64,000 nucleotides of DNA from Antilocapra americana. Lineage: Eukaryota; Chordata; Mammalia; Artiodactyla; Antilocapridae. The position numbers were made by a program, and so were the translations under genes. Each line of letters begins with the position of its first letter. Positions within the stretch are counted from its first letter, which is position 1. The notes below the pieces were generated by a model. The model ran no database searches. It had not been told where the DNA came from and saw nothing but the letters and a program-made list of their open reading frames with translations. The stretch lies in assembly GCA_007570785.1 (NCBI GenBank), contig ML664173.1:14045933-14109932 (forward strand), given 5' to 3'. Shown one piece after another: positions 10,831 through 21,984 of the stretch.

Positions 10831-11757
10831 CCGGGCTCGGAGGCTAGCTGTTGGGTACTTCCTAGGGAGACTGCCTGGCTGGGGCGCTCAGGGTCTAGAA
10901 ACTAGACTATGGCCTGAAAGACCAGGGTTCTAGACCGAATTCAGGGGTCTGTTTTCCCGTGGGGAGGTCCAACAGATCACTGCCTCTGTGGACCTCGGTT
11001 TCCCCCATCTGTCAGCCGAGGTCTTCCCACTGAGTGAGCAGAGACCTCCCAGCACGCGTGTTCCTTAGAGGAGGCTATCATAAGGTCAGGATCAAGACCT
11101 CTGCAAGTGAAGGGTTAAAAACTCATCCGCTTCCACCCTGTGACCTGCACCCGACAGAGCAGGATGCGCGGCTTCACCCCTTGTGGGCCTCCCTGGACTT
11201 GGCTCTGGGAACCCTGGTGCACACGACAGGGAGAAGGGAGGTTTGCTGTGCCCTGGGTCTTAGGACCGTGACCCATGGGAGGCGATGGCTAGGGAGGGTC
11301 AGCTGGCCCAGAAAAAAGGCAAAAGTATGGGTCACTGTTGTGTACGGGGCGGGGTGGGGGGCGGCAGGACTGCGGAGACCCAAGACACCCTCCCTCCTCC
11401 TAACCCTTCTACAAAGTGGTGGCAGGAACCAGGAGCAAAATCAAGGAACTTGAATAAAATACTAACATGAGACAGCTGGGGTGAGGGCACATGCTTTGAG
11501 ACTCCTCCCCTTGCCCCTCCACCAGCAGTTAGTGAAAAAGTAAATGCAGCTTCCTGCCCCCACTCCCAGGGCTGGGACTGAAAAGGCCTTGGAGAATTCC
11601 GAGGTACTCAGTGGTTTAACATCTGTTTCTTAGAGTTGTCCCTGGTGTCTGAATCCTGGGGCCCCTAGATCCAGGAACAACCTCTTGCTGACTCCAGTGT
11701 CAGAAACCAGAGGTGATCAGAAATGGGAAGGGTCAGTGGACTTCAAGAAAGCTAGAT
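10831..11757. other. Repeat-poor promoter-distal DNA with a MIR fragment
   Basis: GC content falls through this stretch. 10915-11020 resembles a plus-strand MIR (ttctagaccgaattcagggg, then ctcggtttcccccatctgt). The rest (11040-11757) is unique sequence with no recognisable exon. If a divergent non-coding transcript exists, as in human (a VASH1 antisense RNA is annotated there as I recall), its first exon or intron would fall here. Confidence 0.5.
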
Positions 11758-11892
11758 AAAGGACTTGCCTAGTAGTCCAGTGGATAAGACCCTTCACTTC
11801 CGATACAGGGGACATGGTTCAACCCCTGGTCAGGAAATTAATATCCCACATGCCATGTGATGCTGCCAAAAACAAAAAAATAATAATAAAGG
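11758..11892 (+). repeat. ART2A-type tRNA SINE
   Basis: aaaggacttgcctagtagtc head, a degenerate B box (ggttcaaccc), then atcccacatgccatgtgatg and an A-rich aataataataaa tail. Confidence 0.85.
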
Positions 11893-11937
11893 CTAGTTAA
11901 GAGGGGATGCTTTTAAGATCTTGAGGCAAGAAGTATT

Positions 11938-12117
11938 GAAGACGGGAGAAGAAGGGGACGACAGAGGATGAGGTGGTTGGATGGCATCGCTGACTCAATG
12001 GACATGAGTTTGAGTAAACTCCGGGAGTTGGTGATGGAGAGGCAGGCCTGGTGTGCTGTAGTCCATGGGGTCACAAAGAGTGGGACATGACTGAGAGACT
12101 GAACTGAACTGAACTGA
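11938..12117 (+). mobile_element. BovB LINE, extreme 3' end
   Basis: Only the last 180 bases: ggagaagaaggggacgacag through to the gaactgaactgaactga terminus. 5'-truncated on insertion. Confidence 0.93.
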
Positions 12118-12179
12118 GGCAAGAAGACTCCAAGCTGGTAGATACCACCAGAGACCAATAATTGCAACCTATTCCTTGT

Positions 12180-12290
12180 TTTGACGGGGAAACTCAGCCT
12201 CAGAGAATCGTTTCCTCAAGTTCACACAGCTAATAATTTGAACTGAATTCTTGCTTATCCAGACACTTAACTTTCATCAGGCATCTTGCC
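12180..12290 (-). repeat. MIR fragment
   Basis: aaactcagcctcagagaatc, then cacacagctaataatttg, the reversed MIR core. Confidence 0.65.
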
Positions 12291-12339
12291 TCTTGTGGTA
12301 ACTAGGTGGTTGTGGTTGTTTTTAAAGTAGATGTGCAAG

Positions 12340-12915
12340 TTCTTTTCTGCTTCTTTCAGAAGATGGAGTCTAATTCCCCTCTCATTAATGTGGGCTGGAC
12401 ATAGTGACGGGGTTTTCATGGGTAGAAGGTGGTGGAAGTGATGGGATGACCCCTGACGCCTAGGTCGTTAAAAGGAGACATTTCCTCTGTCTCTTTCCTT
12501 GAAGGAGGCTCTCCTACTCCCTCAGGATGCCCACCCTGGGAACCCAGACACATGTTGTGAGGAAGCACAAGTCGCATGGTGGAGGTGACATGAGGTTACT
12601 TGGCCAATATCTTCAGCTCAGCTCAGCTTGGCTCTCAGGCACCAACCGACCTCAACCACCAGACAGGTGGTGAACTGGCCCCAGGCTCTGAGTCTTCCAG
12701 TCAAGGACCCAGATGTGGAGCAGAGACAAGCCAGCCTCACTGTGCCCTGACTGAATTTCTCTCCCACAAAAACTGGGAGATAAGAAGTGGTCATTGGTGT
12801 TTTAAGCCAGTAAGTTTTGAGATACTTTATTATATTGAGATTTTATTATTTATTACATCAAGATTTATTATTGAGGTATGTTATTATTATGCAGCATTAA
12901 GTAACAAATACTGTG
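12340..12915 (+). mobile_element. MaLR LTR (MLT1-type)
   Basis: The order of blocks fits MLT1: gtgggctggacatagtgac near the start, aaccaccagacaggtggtga in the middle and gttttaagccagtaagtttt near the end, finishing gcagcattaagtaacaaat. A solo, heavily diverged LTR. Confidence 0.65.
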
Positions 12916-12954
12916 GGTTTCCTGAAACGGTAAATAGTAAAATAGATTGAGAGT

Positions 12955-13690
12955 TATTTATTCAAACAGTAATACCAGTTGAGCACCTTCTGTGTGCCTG
13001 ACTCTGTACTCAGCACTGGGGATACAGTGCTGAATAAGAGGGACATGGTCCTTTTCCTGGCCGGCCTGTGGTCTACCAGTGGAGGAGATGTTTAAGCATG
13101 ATTCCAGAAGAGTGCTTTGCTAGACACTTTAATACACGGTACATGAGTGCTTACCCCAGACAACTTTCTGGTTAGGTGGGTTGTTGGGGAAAAAAAGAAA
13201 TGAGTTGGCCACAGGCCAGCATGGTTTTGGCTAGAAACTTTTCTGTAGTGTATTCTTAGAAGTTTGTGAGCGATGGATGTCAGGCAAGGAGGGCGGGGCA
13301 TGCAAGTAAGTTAGAAAATGGTGAAACTGGAAAAGGATGTTTGTAATTCTCTCCCATTTTAGCTGAAAGCCCAGAAAGGACTAGTTGTCTTGCCTGGTGT
13401 CACACAGTTTGTGAACTGGGCCCAGATAATGTGTCTTGCCTCAAATCCTCTTATGATTCCCCTATACCAATGCCCAGAGAGCAATACTACTAACAACACT
13501 TGAGTAACTCATTATTTGGCTCAAAGCTTTATGAATGTTGTCTGTCTTCACAAAGTTGCTGGAAGAGGTTTGGATGAGTTAATTCCCATTTTACAGATGA
13601 AGAAAGGGTGCACAGCGAAGCTAGGCAACCGAAATAGTTAGTTCAGGAGCTGGCACATCAGTGACTTGGATAATGACAAGGATGATGGTG
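12955..13690. repeat. Cluster of ancient mammalian repeats (MIR and similar)
   Basis: 12975-13085 carries ctcagcactggggatacag, a widespread old repeat. 13335-13460 and 13530-13690 show reversed MIR cores (cccattttacagatgaagaa at 13588). 13090-13335 between them is unique. Confidence 0.6.
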
Positions 13691-13703
13691 ATAATGATGG
13701 CTC

Positions 13704-13838
13704 GCTCACATCATGTATCACTGTTGTGATCATCACACTCCGGACTAATGTTCTGGAAACCAATACACAGATGCCTAGCTCACATCATATATCACTGTGG
13801 TGAAACTCTGACTAATGTCCTGGAAACCGATACACAGT
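13704..13838 (+). repeat. Two-copy tandem duplication, period 74
   Basis: gctcacatca recurs at 13704 and 13778, and the blocks atcactg, gactaatg, ctggaaacc and atacacag follow in the same order in both copies with several mismatches. An old local duplication, not a known repeat family that I recognise. Confidence 0.85.
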
Positions 13839-14109
13839 GTCTTTATATCAACACCAACACTCATATTAATCCACTCCAACTCATTTTCTATCCTTGTGAC
13901 ACTGAAGCTAGAGTAAAATTCCTGGAGAGGAGACTCTGGTTGATGTAATGTATCGTGGTCTTACCCCTTGGTGGGAGAAGGACAGGGCAGCTTCATTAGC
14001 TGTCCCCAGGTGGTGGTGCCAGAGGGGCTGCCTTAAATGAAAATGAGATCCTGTTAGTAAAAGAGGGACTTGGAAGCACATGGTTGTAGATGTGTTTGTT
14101 AAGGATAGA

Positions 14110-14325
14110 TACTCTACGTTTGCACTGTCCAATATGGCAGCCAGACTCACGTGACTATTTGAACTTAACATTAGATACAATTTAACGTTCAGTTCCTTAG
14201 TCACACTGACCACATTTCAAGGACTCAGTAGCCACATCCCATTACGGTTACTGTTCTGAGCAGCACAGATTATAGAACATTTCCACCATTGCTGAAATTT
14301 CTATTAGATAGTACTGCTTTGGGAT
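14110..14325 (+). mobile_element. MER-type hAT DNA transposon fragment
   Basis: gcactgtccaatatggcagc, then gaccacatttcaagg and agtagccacatcccatta, a frequent mammalian non-autonomous DNA repeat. Subfamily not assigned. Confidence 0.55.
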
Positions 14326-14514
14326 TATTACTCGGAATCCAGCTCTTTCTGTTCTTCTTTTATTCCATACATTGTGAATGTGAAAATAGCCAAAACGGCA
14401 AGTCAGACTCTTCATTCATTTATTCAGCAAACACATACTGAGTGTCTACTCTGAATCATTTATTATCGTAGGCTCTAGGATGCCTGGGAGGGATCATGGA
14501 GATATTTGGTCCAG

Positions 14515-14905
14515 TGGATCTCACATGAGAATCATCTGGGGAGTTCTTTAGAGTACTGATACCCTGCCCTTCCCTGGTGGCTCAGATGGTAAATAATCTG
14601 CATGCAATTCAGGAGAACTGGGTTTGGCCCCTGGGTCGCGAAAATCCCCTGGAGAAGGGAATGGCAACCCACTCCAGTATTCTTGCCTGGAGAATTTTGT
14701 GGACAGTGGAACCTGGTGGGCTATGGTCCATGGGGTCAAAAAGACACGACTGAGAGACTCACAGACACACAGACACACACACACACACACACCCTGCCCT
14801 ACCCAGCAGAGATTCTGGTGAAATTGGGATGGGGCATGCACACCCATAGGTTGGAACAGTTCCCTGACTGATGCTAATGTGTATCTGGGCTTGAGAACCA
14901 CTGCA
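14515..14905 (+). mobile_element. MER5-type hAT element split by a SINE
   Basis: The left part (14515-14570, acatgagaatcatctgggga) and right part (14791-14905, ending ttgagaaccactg) are one old hAT-Charlie element. A Bov-tA inserted between them. Confidence 0.75.
14571..14790 (+). repeat. Bov-tA SINE with (CA)n tail
   Basis: tccctggtggctcagatggt head, BovA part ccactccagtattcttgcct, then a (CA)n-type tail at 14755-14790. Flanked by the perfect 10-base duplication accctgccct at 14561-14570 and 14791-14800. Confidence 0.97.
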
Positions 14906-15766
14906 GTCTGGTCTGACCAGTGAAGTGAGCTGCTTTAGATAACCTGAAAACCTGAGTCAGCATGGGTCTGACCTCCATCCTGGGCTTCTTACAACCGAAC
15001 CAGAGTTCTCCCTGCGTTTGGCATCTGTCTGAATCAAATGCACAGTTCTTAGAGAAGAATGAGTCTGCTCTTCTTTAGTTCAAAAGGAATCCAGTTCACT
15101 TCCGATAGAGTGCCAATGGAACTCTGGATTTAAAATGCTTCTGTTTCAAGTTGTTTGAGTGTTTTTTGCCTGGAGCTGTGTTACTCAGCCAAGTTGGTGA
15201 AAAACCTATAAAGATAGCACCCTTTCCTGAGCCTCTAGTACAGGTCAGTTCATTAATCCCCAGGATGTTTGGAAGGTGGGTTTTGCTAATATCAGTTTAT
15301 AGATAAGCAAACAAAGAAGCAAAAAGAGTGAGGAGTATAACTTGTCTGACTTGGTACAGCTGGGGTTCCAGTCCCCGAGTTGGTGCTCTTTCTCCCTTGC
15401 CACCCTGAGGCTACCCCATAGCCGAGATTGCAGGGCAACTGGCAGACAGTGGTGCACTGCTCTGGATCTGTGTGGAAAAGAAAGCTTTGTGCAGGTGAGA
15501 TTCAGTCCTTCGTGTGTCAGGGGGAGCGCCAAAGCTGATGCAACCCAGACAGTGACCTCAGAGACGTCCTGGGAGCCTCGGGGGAAGAAAATTCAGAGAT
15601 AAGACAGGAGAGGGGATTTGGAATGGAGTTCTCCTTTTCGCTGGTGGTTGTGCCTGGATTCCTTTTATTAAGGGAATTAATGGGATTTGGAGAAAACAGC
15701 TAAGAGCCGTGCTTTACCTGGAGTGGTTAGTGCTAAAACACCTAGAAATTATGGTGTATGTTTGGT
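14906..15766. other. Mostly unique intergenic DNA with one MIR
   Basis: 15285-15380 is a reversed MIR fragment (cagtttatagataagcaaac, ggtacagctggggttccag). The remainder shows no exon, repeat or motif that I can name. Confidence 0.5.
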
Positions 15767-15985
15767 GTGGCGGTGGGTTTAGTCGCTAAGTCATGTCCAA
15801 CTCTTGCAACCCCATGGACTGTTGCCTGCCAGCCTCCTCTGTCCATGGAATTCTCCAGGCAAGAATGCTGGAGTGGGTTCCCATTTCCTTCTCCAGGAGA
15901 TCTTCCTGATCCAGGAATCGAACCCAGGTTTCCTGCATTGTGGGCAGATTTTTTTCCGATGGAACTAAGAGAAAAGCCCATGTTT
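15767..15985 (-). repeat. Bov-tA SINE
   Basis: Reverse BovA part (agtcgctaagtcatgtccaa, caagaatgctggagtgggtt), then the reversed tRNA head with a B box (gaatcgaacccagg). Confidence 0.93.
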
Positions 15986-16367
15986 GGTGCAAACATTAGC
16001 TGTTCTTGGCCTGGACTCCTGGGGGCTGGCAGAGTGTCTGTGTCACCATGTATCTTTGCAATCTGAGTCCCTGCCTGATACTTCCTGAGCGTCCTGGCCT
16101 GGCCTCGGGGCTGAGAAGGGGCAGGACTATTGGGCTTACTCCAAAGAACTTTAACAGTGAGGGAGGGAGACCGGGAGACCGTGTGCCCCTGCCATCCTCT
16201 GGGGCCACCTGGTAAAGTAATAGAAGATGCAGACCATGGAGAGCAGCAAGGGCTGGACTCGGAATGGATCGAGGTTTGTGTGCATGGTATTCAGCAGGTC
16301 TATGTGGGAGTGGAGCCACGCCTGGCCATAGAAAAAGCGAAGGATATCACGGCCAGAAGGACCCTGC

Positions 16368-16462
16368 TTGCCCAGGTTTCATTTCAGAGTTGGGAAACTG
16401 AGGCCCAGAGAGGTGATGAGACTTTCTGGAAACTGCACAGCCTGTTATTGGCAGGGATCACA
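16368..16462 (-). repeat. MIR fragment
   Basis: gttgggaaactgaggcccag followed by gaaactgcacagcctg; clear reversed MIR core. Confidence 0.75.
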
Positions 16463-16509
16463 CTTGCATTCTACCTCCCTCCTCATCCAATATGCTTTCC
16501 CTGATGTCG

Positions 16510-16864
16510 TTTTTTTTTTTTTTTTGAATTATTTATTTTTGGCTGTGGTGGGTCTTTGTTGCTGCGCGGGCTTTTTGCCATCTGTGGTGAGGGAGAGATA
16601 CTCTCTAGTTGCAGTGCACAGGCTTCCCATTGCAGCGGCCTCTCCTGTTGTTGAGCACGGGTTCTAGGGCGCGTGGGCTCAGCAGCTGTGGCAGGTGTGC
16701 TCAGAAGCTGAGGCTGCCGGGCTCCTGAGCACAGGCTCAGCAGCTGTGGCACATGGGCTTAGTTGCTCTGAGGTATATGGGATCTTCCCGGACCAGGAAT
16801 TGAACTTGTGTCTCCTGCATTGGCAGGTGGATTCTTTGCTGCTGAGCCACCAGGGAAGCGCTCC
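16510..16864 (-). repeat. CHR-type SINE, long copy
   Basis: Begins with a poly-T run (16509-16525), then tttatttttggctgtggtgg, a CHR body with repeated gctcagcagctgtggcac blocks, and ends at the reversed tRNA head (ctgctgagccaccagggaag). Confidence 0.9.
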
Positions 16865-17544
16865 TTGATGTCTTTGGGACCAGGGCAGAAGCCGGCAGTA
16901 GGTGAGCCTTGAGAGCTGTACAGTGCAAAGGGATAGAGCTGGTCTTCTCACACTTGTTCCACGATGTGACCGAGCTGGCTGTATCTGCGGGTAGACGTGG
17001 ACGGGTGTGTGTTTAGGAAGGCTCTGTTTGATCTGGAGGATGGGGTGATGGCCTCTCCCACTTTCCAAGCAAATATATTTATCCAGACTTGCATCCCTCC
17101 TTTGTTAGGAAATTGGCATCTCCTTTGTTTTTTTTTTTAATAGAGACAGGTTAGGATGTTTATTTTTTTATTTTTATTTTTTTTAAGTTTTCTTTACTTT
17201 ATTAGCATCTCCTTTGACTTTCTTCTCCATGTCCTGAGGCAGGTGTTTGGCTACTGGCAGGTTATCGAGTTGGTCAGCTGGCTGGGAATGGCTGGATGAT
17301 GGTAGCTGCTCCCAAGCAGTAGCCAAGGCTCTGGCTGTAACAGAAAGAATCAAAGGTCAAGTTCAACCTCCCTGCTCACTGGAATGACCCAAGACTTGGT
17401 GACAAAGAAAAGCAGATCCTGTTCTGAAATAGTGGTGCCTCCTAAGGACTGCAGCAAAACCATTTACAGGTTGTAGGACTATAGGTCCATAGGTGGGTTA
17501 AGCTTATTTCTTGAGCTTTGGCTTCCAGGCAAGATTTTGCTTTA
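16865..17544. other. Unique intergenic DNA with a T-rich patch
   Basis: 17105-17215 is T-rich low-complexity sequence with several T runs. The rest is unique and I recognise no feature in it. Confidence 0.5.
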
Positions 17545-17790
17545 GTTCAACCATTTCTGAGCACCTACCTGCTTTGTGCATGGCATAGCCTACGATTTTG
17601 TAGGTGATGCGTTAGACATTACTGTGGCCCTCTGCGTTGTGTCTAGGAAGATGAGACTCTATAATTTGCTGAGCACTTACCATGTGCTAGGAGCTCTCTG
17701 CACAGTATTTTACACCATCTTTACCGTGACCTTGCAAATTAGGATTCTAAGTTTCATTGTCAGATGAGGAGATGGCCTCAGGGAAGCTAA
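17545..17790 (-). repeat. MIR fragments
   Basis: 17660-17780: gctgagcacttaccatgtgc, then taccgtgaccttgcaaatta and gtcagatgaggagatgg, a reversed MIR. An older fragment (tttctgagcacctacctgct) precedes it. Confidence 0.65.
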
Positions 17791-17944
17791 AGGACTGTTT
17801 CTGGGGCCTCGCCAACGGGTCACTGAGAGCTAGTTTGCAGAGGCTATCCCAGGAGGCTACCAGCTAACCACAACACCTGGCAGAGTCAGGCCAGTGCCCT
17901 GACACAGGCTCAAACAAGGTGTTTGAAGGACATTGAGGAAGGAG

Positions 17945-18170
17945 AGATTCGCTCTAATCCAGGCAGCAGTGCTTGGTTTCAGACACTGCTGGTGGTCGGG
18001 GCTGCACAGTTATTCATTGTGATGAGCTGTCCTGTGCGTTGTGGGATGTTTACACATCCAAGGCCCCTACCCACTAGAAGCCAGAAGCAGGTCCCCACTC
18101 ATGATGGTCATTCCCGTTGGGAGCTGCTGGTCTTGGGTAAGCAGAGCCCTTCTAGCTGGACCTAGGAGGA
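17945..18170 (-). mobile_element. MER20-like hAT element
   Basis: gagctgtcctgtgcgttgtg, then ggatgtttacacatccaagg and acccactagaagccag, matching the middle of MER20 in reverse. In human, some MER20 copies act as uterine regulatory elements; nothing here tests that. Confidence 0.65.
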
Positions 18171-18539
18171 TCTCGTTGATAAGACAAGGATTTTGCCAAT
18201 AAATAAACGAGGGGAAAAAATCATTTGATTAGTGTGTTCCTGCTTGACAGAGAGCGCCCACTCTGATTTTCCAGTTTGGCCTTCCCACTGGCCCTGTGCT
18301 TGCTCTTGTCGCTTATAAAGCAAAGGACAGTCACATGAGTTGCCCCAAGACCTCAGTGCCAGCTGGGGCTTCTCCTGGATGGAGTACGTTCTCTAGAGCC
18401 AGCTCCTTCCTGGCCTCAGTTAGTTCAGCCTGCGCTTAATGCCCGGTTTTTAATCTATGGCCCCTACTCTCCCTCCAGGGGCCTTTCAGGAAATTTATTT
18501 CATCATCGAACACTCCTCCCTCACCAACGCCACCACCGA

Positions 18540-18710
18540 GTACAAACACTTGCACTTATTTGGGGAGTGGCTCTGTGTTAAGGACTTTATAGTCCTCACC
18601 AGCACCCCTCAAGAAAAGCGTTCGTATCATCGGCATTCTGAGGCTAGAAGAGGGGAAGCAACATGTCCAAGTTCACACCTCTGCTAAGCGGCAGGACTTG
18701 GGCCATGGTT
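18540..18710 (-). repeat. MIR fragment
   Basis: gactttatagtcctcaccag, then gaggggaagcaacatgtcca and ctaagcggcaggacttgggc; reversed MIR. Confidence 0.7.
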
Positions 18711-19344
18711 GGTCGTGAGGAGTGGCTGGAATGCCCTTCCCACCCCATCCATTATGCAGAGGAAGAGGAGGCCGTGTTTCTGGCGGATCCTCCCCTCTGC
18801 CCCGTGAAAGGCAGATATCAGGCTTGTGTGGCATTCGGCTGTCAGGGAGGGCTTCCTGTGAACAGGGCAGAGCGCCCAGTCAGGCTGCAAGACAAATGGG
18901 TGGCATATGTGCCCCAGATCAGCAGCGCACAATGGGCTTGTTATCTCGCATCTGCCAGCAATGAAATAACAGTCTATTATTATTGCAGGAGGCAGAGAAT
19001 AAATAAACACATTTGGGGCTGGGTTCTGAGATCATTTTTCCCTTCCTGCTGATCCCTTCTCTTTGGGATAATAGCCTCTTTGGGACCATTAGATCCCAAA
19101 CTTGGGGATTTTAGTCCCACAGAGTCAGACCAGCAGGTGCCGGCAGGTCCAAAATTATTCCTCGCAAGGAATCTTGAATTTTATGTTATGTCCAGTTCCA
19201 TCTTTTGGTGCTGCAGGGAGATGGGGAGTGAGGGATGAGACAGCTGAGGCATTCCTGGAGATGAGAGAAAAGGGTACCCTGGCGTGTTCTTACCTGTCGC
19301 AGGCAGAGCTATGTTTGAGACCACATAGACTGTCAAGTTCCAAG
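18711..19344. other. Unique intergenic DNA
   Basis: No repeat family recognised. The 129-codon frame at 18663-19052 begins in the MIR fragment, matches no family and has no splice context, so it is not called a gene. Confidence 0.45.
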
Positions 19345-19780
19345 GTTTCATGGCCTCTTGCCTCTCTCTGCCTGAGATAGCAGGGAGTGAAGATCCTAGG
19401 AGAAGGCCTTCCCTGGTGGTCCAAAGGTTAAAACTGTGCTGCCAATACAGGGGTTTGATCCTTGGACAGGGAATTAAGATCTCATATGCTGTTCGTCCAA
19501 AAGATTAAAAGACCCTTGACTAATCAGGGGTGAGAGTTGGTTAATAAGCCCCTGAGCCTCCTTGCTCCACAGTGGGATAATTTTAGGCACATTTTATATA
19601 ATCTCTGTGAGGGGCCCCTAGGACTGAGCCTCAGCTGCTCACAGTTTTACCCCCCTAATGAACAAACCATGACTTTTCTCCTTTCCTGTCACTTCCCCAT
19701 TTGCTCACCAGTGCCTCAAGGGATCACTTCCTCAATAAGCAACCTGACTGGACTAAAGGAGCATCTTGGTAGCGTTTGGT
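19345..19780 (+). mobile_element. Old LTR, copy A (MaLR/ERVL-like), split by a SINE
   Basis: Shares a series of blocks with copy B at 21985-22350: ctgcctgagatagcagggag, gaggggcccctaggactgag, cttccccatttgctcacc and tcctcaataagcaacctg. The shared 3' end with an aataag signal suggests an old LTR. A short tRNA SINE (19408-19512) interrupts it. Confidence 0.65.
19408..19512 (+). repeat. ART2A-type tRNA SINE, short
   Basis: ccttccctggtggtccaaag, tRNA-like head with gtttgatccttgg and an A-rich end. It is absent from the related sequence at 22.0 kb, so its insertion is clean. Confidence 0.85.
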
Positions 19781-19794
19781 AGAAGTGCAAAAGC

Positions 19795-19985
19795 AGTGTC
19801 AGAGTGTGGATCAGAACCTGGGGACTCCTAATGGCATGAATGGCTGGGCCCCACCCCCAGAATTTCTGCTTTAGCAGGTCTGGATGAGATCTGAGAACCT
19901 GCATGGTTGACAAGTTCCCAGGTGATGCTGTGGCTGGTCGAGAGCTTCACTCTGAGAATCACGTGCTGAAGCAAACTCTTCAAAA
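19795..19985 (+). mobile_element. MER5A hAT element
   Basis: gctgggccccacccccagaa, tctgctttagcaggtctgga and caagttcccaggtgatgctg are diagnostic MER5A blocks. It lacks a clean 5' terminus. Confidence 0.85.
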
Positions 19986-20339
19986 AGATAAAAACAGCTG
20001 CCATACGTGTATAAAATGAATATGTGTTAAAGATTTATTTGTTATTAAATGGGAAAACTAGGACGTTGTTAAACCAGTTAGGGAAAATTTGAAGAGACTT
20101 ATAAAATCAGTAATATTGAAATGAATTTGCCAATGGATGTAAAACTACTTAATATAGAGCAGCGAACTGGAATGGGGTTAGTTTTTCTAAAAACTAGTAT
20201 ATCTATATAGGAGAAATTAATTTTCACTTTCATGGCTAAGAAACATTTGCATTGCTCTCAGTTTTTCTACAACTAAATGTCTGTCCTTACAGGGTTGTAA
20301 GCTAGCTGAGTTCGTAGAAGGACAGCCATGAGCCTGCAC

Positions 20340-20425
20340 CTTTGTGGAGTAAGACAATCTCCAGAGAGCCCCTGGATCATTTGGAGGGCTTGTAGAAACA
20401 CAGCTTGCTGAGGCCACCCCCAGAG
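20340..20425 (+). mobile_element. MER5A fragment
   Basis: ctggatcatttggagggctt, then gaaacacagcttgctgaggc; the left part of a MER5-type element only. Confidence 0.55.
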
Positions 20426-20429
20426 CTAC

Positions 20430-21162
20430 TGCCAGGATTGAGGAGATTTGGAGCTCTGACTTTTAAAGACTTCCAGCCAGTCTTCCCGTTCTTTGCCCCA
20501 CCTTCACCCTCACTTCCAGAGATTTCTGGCACCTGATGTTTGGGGCAAGCTATGTTCCTTATTTCCCTAGCACTATTTTAAGTATTTAACTTTCTCTACT
20601 AGCTAAGCTGTTAGCTAATTGGCCATTTACTTTCCGGCCTCCAACGTTTTGTTGCTGTCATTTTCTCTCCTGTTGCTCTGTCATCGTGAGTTTATGATTC
20701 CCTCCTTTAAAAATCCACATCCCTTTGTTGCCATTTTTGTAGAGTTTCAGAAGGAAGCGGCACCCACTGAATCCATCGTCTTGCCTCATGAGCCACGTCA
20801 CAGCACTCTGAGACGTGCTGTGGCCTGATTATCATTGTGCCTGGTTTAAAAATGAGGAAACAGACTCAGAATTTACTTGAGCAAGAATCGACTTTTTCAG
20901 ATCCTGTTCCATTCCAGGTTTTTTCCACGAGAAAGATAGTTCTAGCGTGTTCTGGTGTTCCAAGGCCCTTTCATAGCACATCTCTCATTGGCTCCTCATT
21001 ACAGCCCAGTGGGGCAAGCAAGGCAGATGTAAGAGTCTCCTTTTTATGACTGTGAAGACTGAGATCTGAAAGGGGAAGGGACTTGCCCAAGATCACACAG
21101 CTTAATGTGCTTTAAGCCTGTTATTTCTAAGTTCAAGTTCAGGGCCCTTTCTCCTGATGACT
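20430..21162. other. Unique DNA followed by MIR fragments
   Basis: 20430-20775 is unique. 20780-21120 holds reversed MIR material (cttgcccaagatcacacagc at 21082). No exon recognised. Confidence 0.5.
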
Positions 21163-21550
21163 CTCAGTTCAGTTCAGTAGCTCAGTCATGTCAGACTCTT
21201 TGTGACCCCATGGACTGCAGCATACCAGGCTTCCCTGTCCATCACCAACTCCCGGAGCCTGCTCAAACTCATGTCCATTGAGTCCATGATGCCATCCAAT
21301 CATCTCTCCTCTGTTGTCCCCTTCTCCTCCTGCCTTCAGTCTTTCCAAGCATCGGGGTCTTTTCTAATGAGTCAGTTCTTTGCATCAGGTGGCCGAAGTA
21401 TTGGCGTTTCAGCTTCACCATCAGTCCTTCCAATTAAGATTCATGACTGATCTCCTTTAGGATGGACTGGTTGGATCTCCTTGCTGTCCATGGGACTCTC
21501 AAGAGTTCTCCAACACCATAGTTCAAAAGCGTCAGTTCTTCGGCACTCAA
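21163..21550 (-). mobile_element. BovB LINE 3' end
   Basis: ctcagttcagttcagtagct at the left marks the reversed 3' terminus. The copy ends near gttcttcggcactcaacc, so it is truncated at a different place from the other minus copies. Confidence 0.93.
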
Positions 21551-21602
21551 CCTGATGACTCTAGGGCAGCTTTAAAGACATCTTTAGATAATAAAACATC
21601 TG

Positions 21603-21625
21603 TGCGTGTATGTGTGTGTGTGTGT
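21603..21625 (+). repeat. (TG)n microsatellite
   Basis: Imperfect tgtg tract between the BovB copy and the following SINE; probably the SINE's own tail in reverse. Confidence 0.8.
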
Positions 21626-21822
21626 TAGTTGCTCAGTTGTGTCAGACTCTTTGCAACCCCATGGACCATAACACACCAGGCTCCCCTATCCTTGGGATTC
21701 TCCGGGGAAGAATACTGGAGTGGGTAGCCATTCCCTTCTCCAGGAGATCCTCCAGGAATTGAACCTGGGTCTCAGCACTGCAGACAAACCCTTTACCATC
21801 CGAGCCACCTGAGAAGCCCTAA
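21626..21822 (-). repeat. Bov-tA SINE
   Basis: ttgctcagttgtgtcagact, gaagaatactggagtgggta and the reversed tRNA head with gaattgaacctgggtc and gagccacctgagaagcc. Confidence 0.93.
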
Positions 21823-21984
21823 AACATCCAGTTGCTCTACATATATTTATGGAGTGCCTGCTGTACATTTGAAGCCACCCTGGGTGCTGGGCTTCTAAGG
21901 AAATAAGATGACCGGGAGTAGCAGATACTGCTGGTGCTACCCACACCCTTGTCTCCCATCTCAGAGGTCACCTGCAGACAGCTC

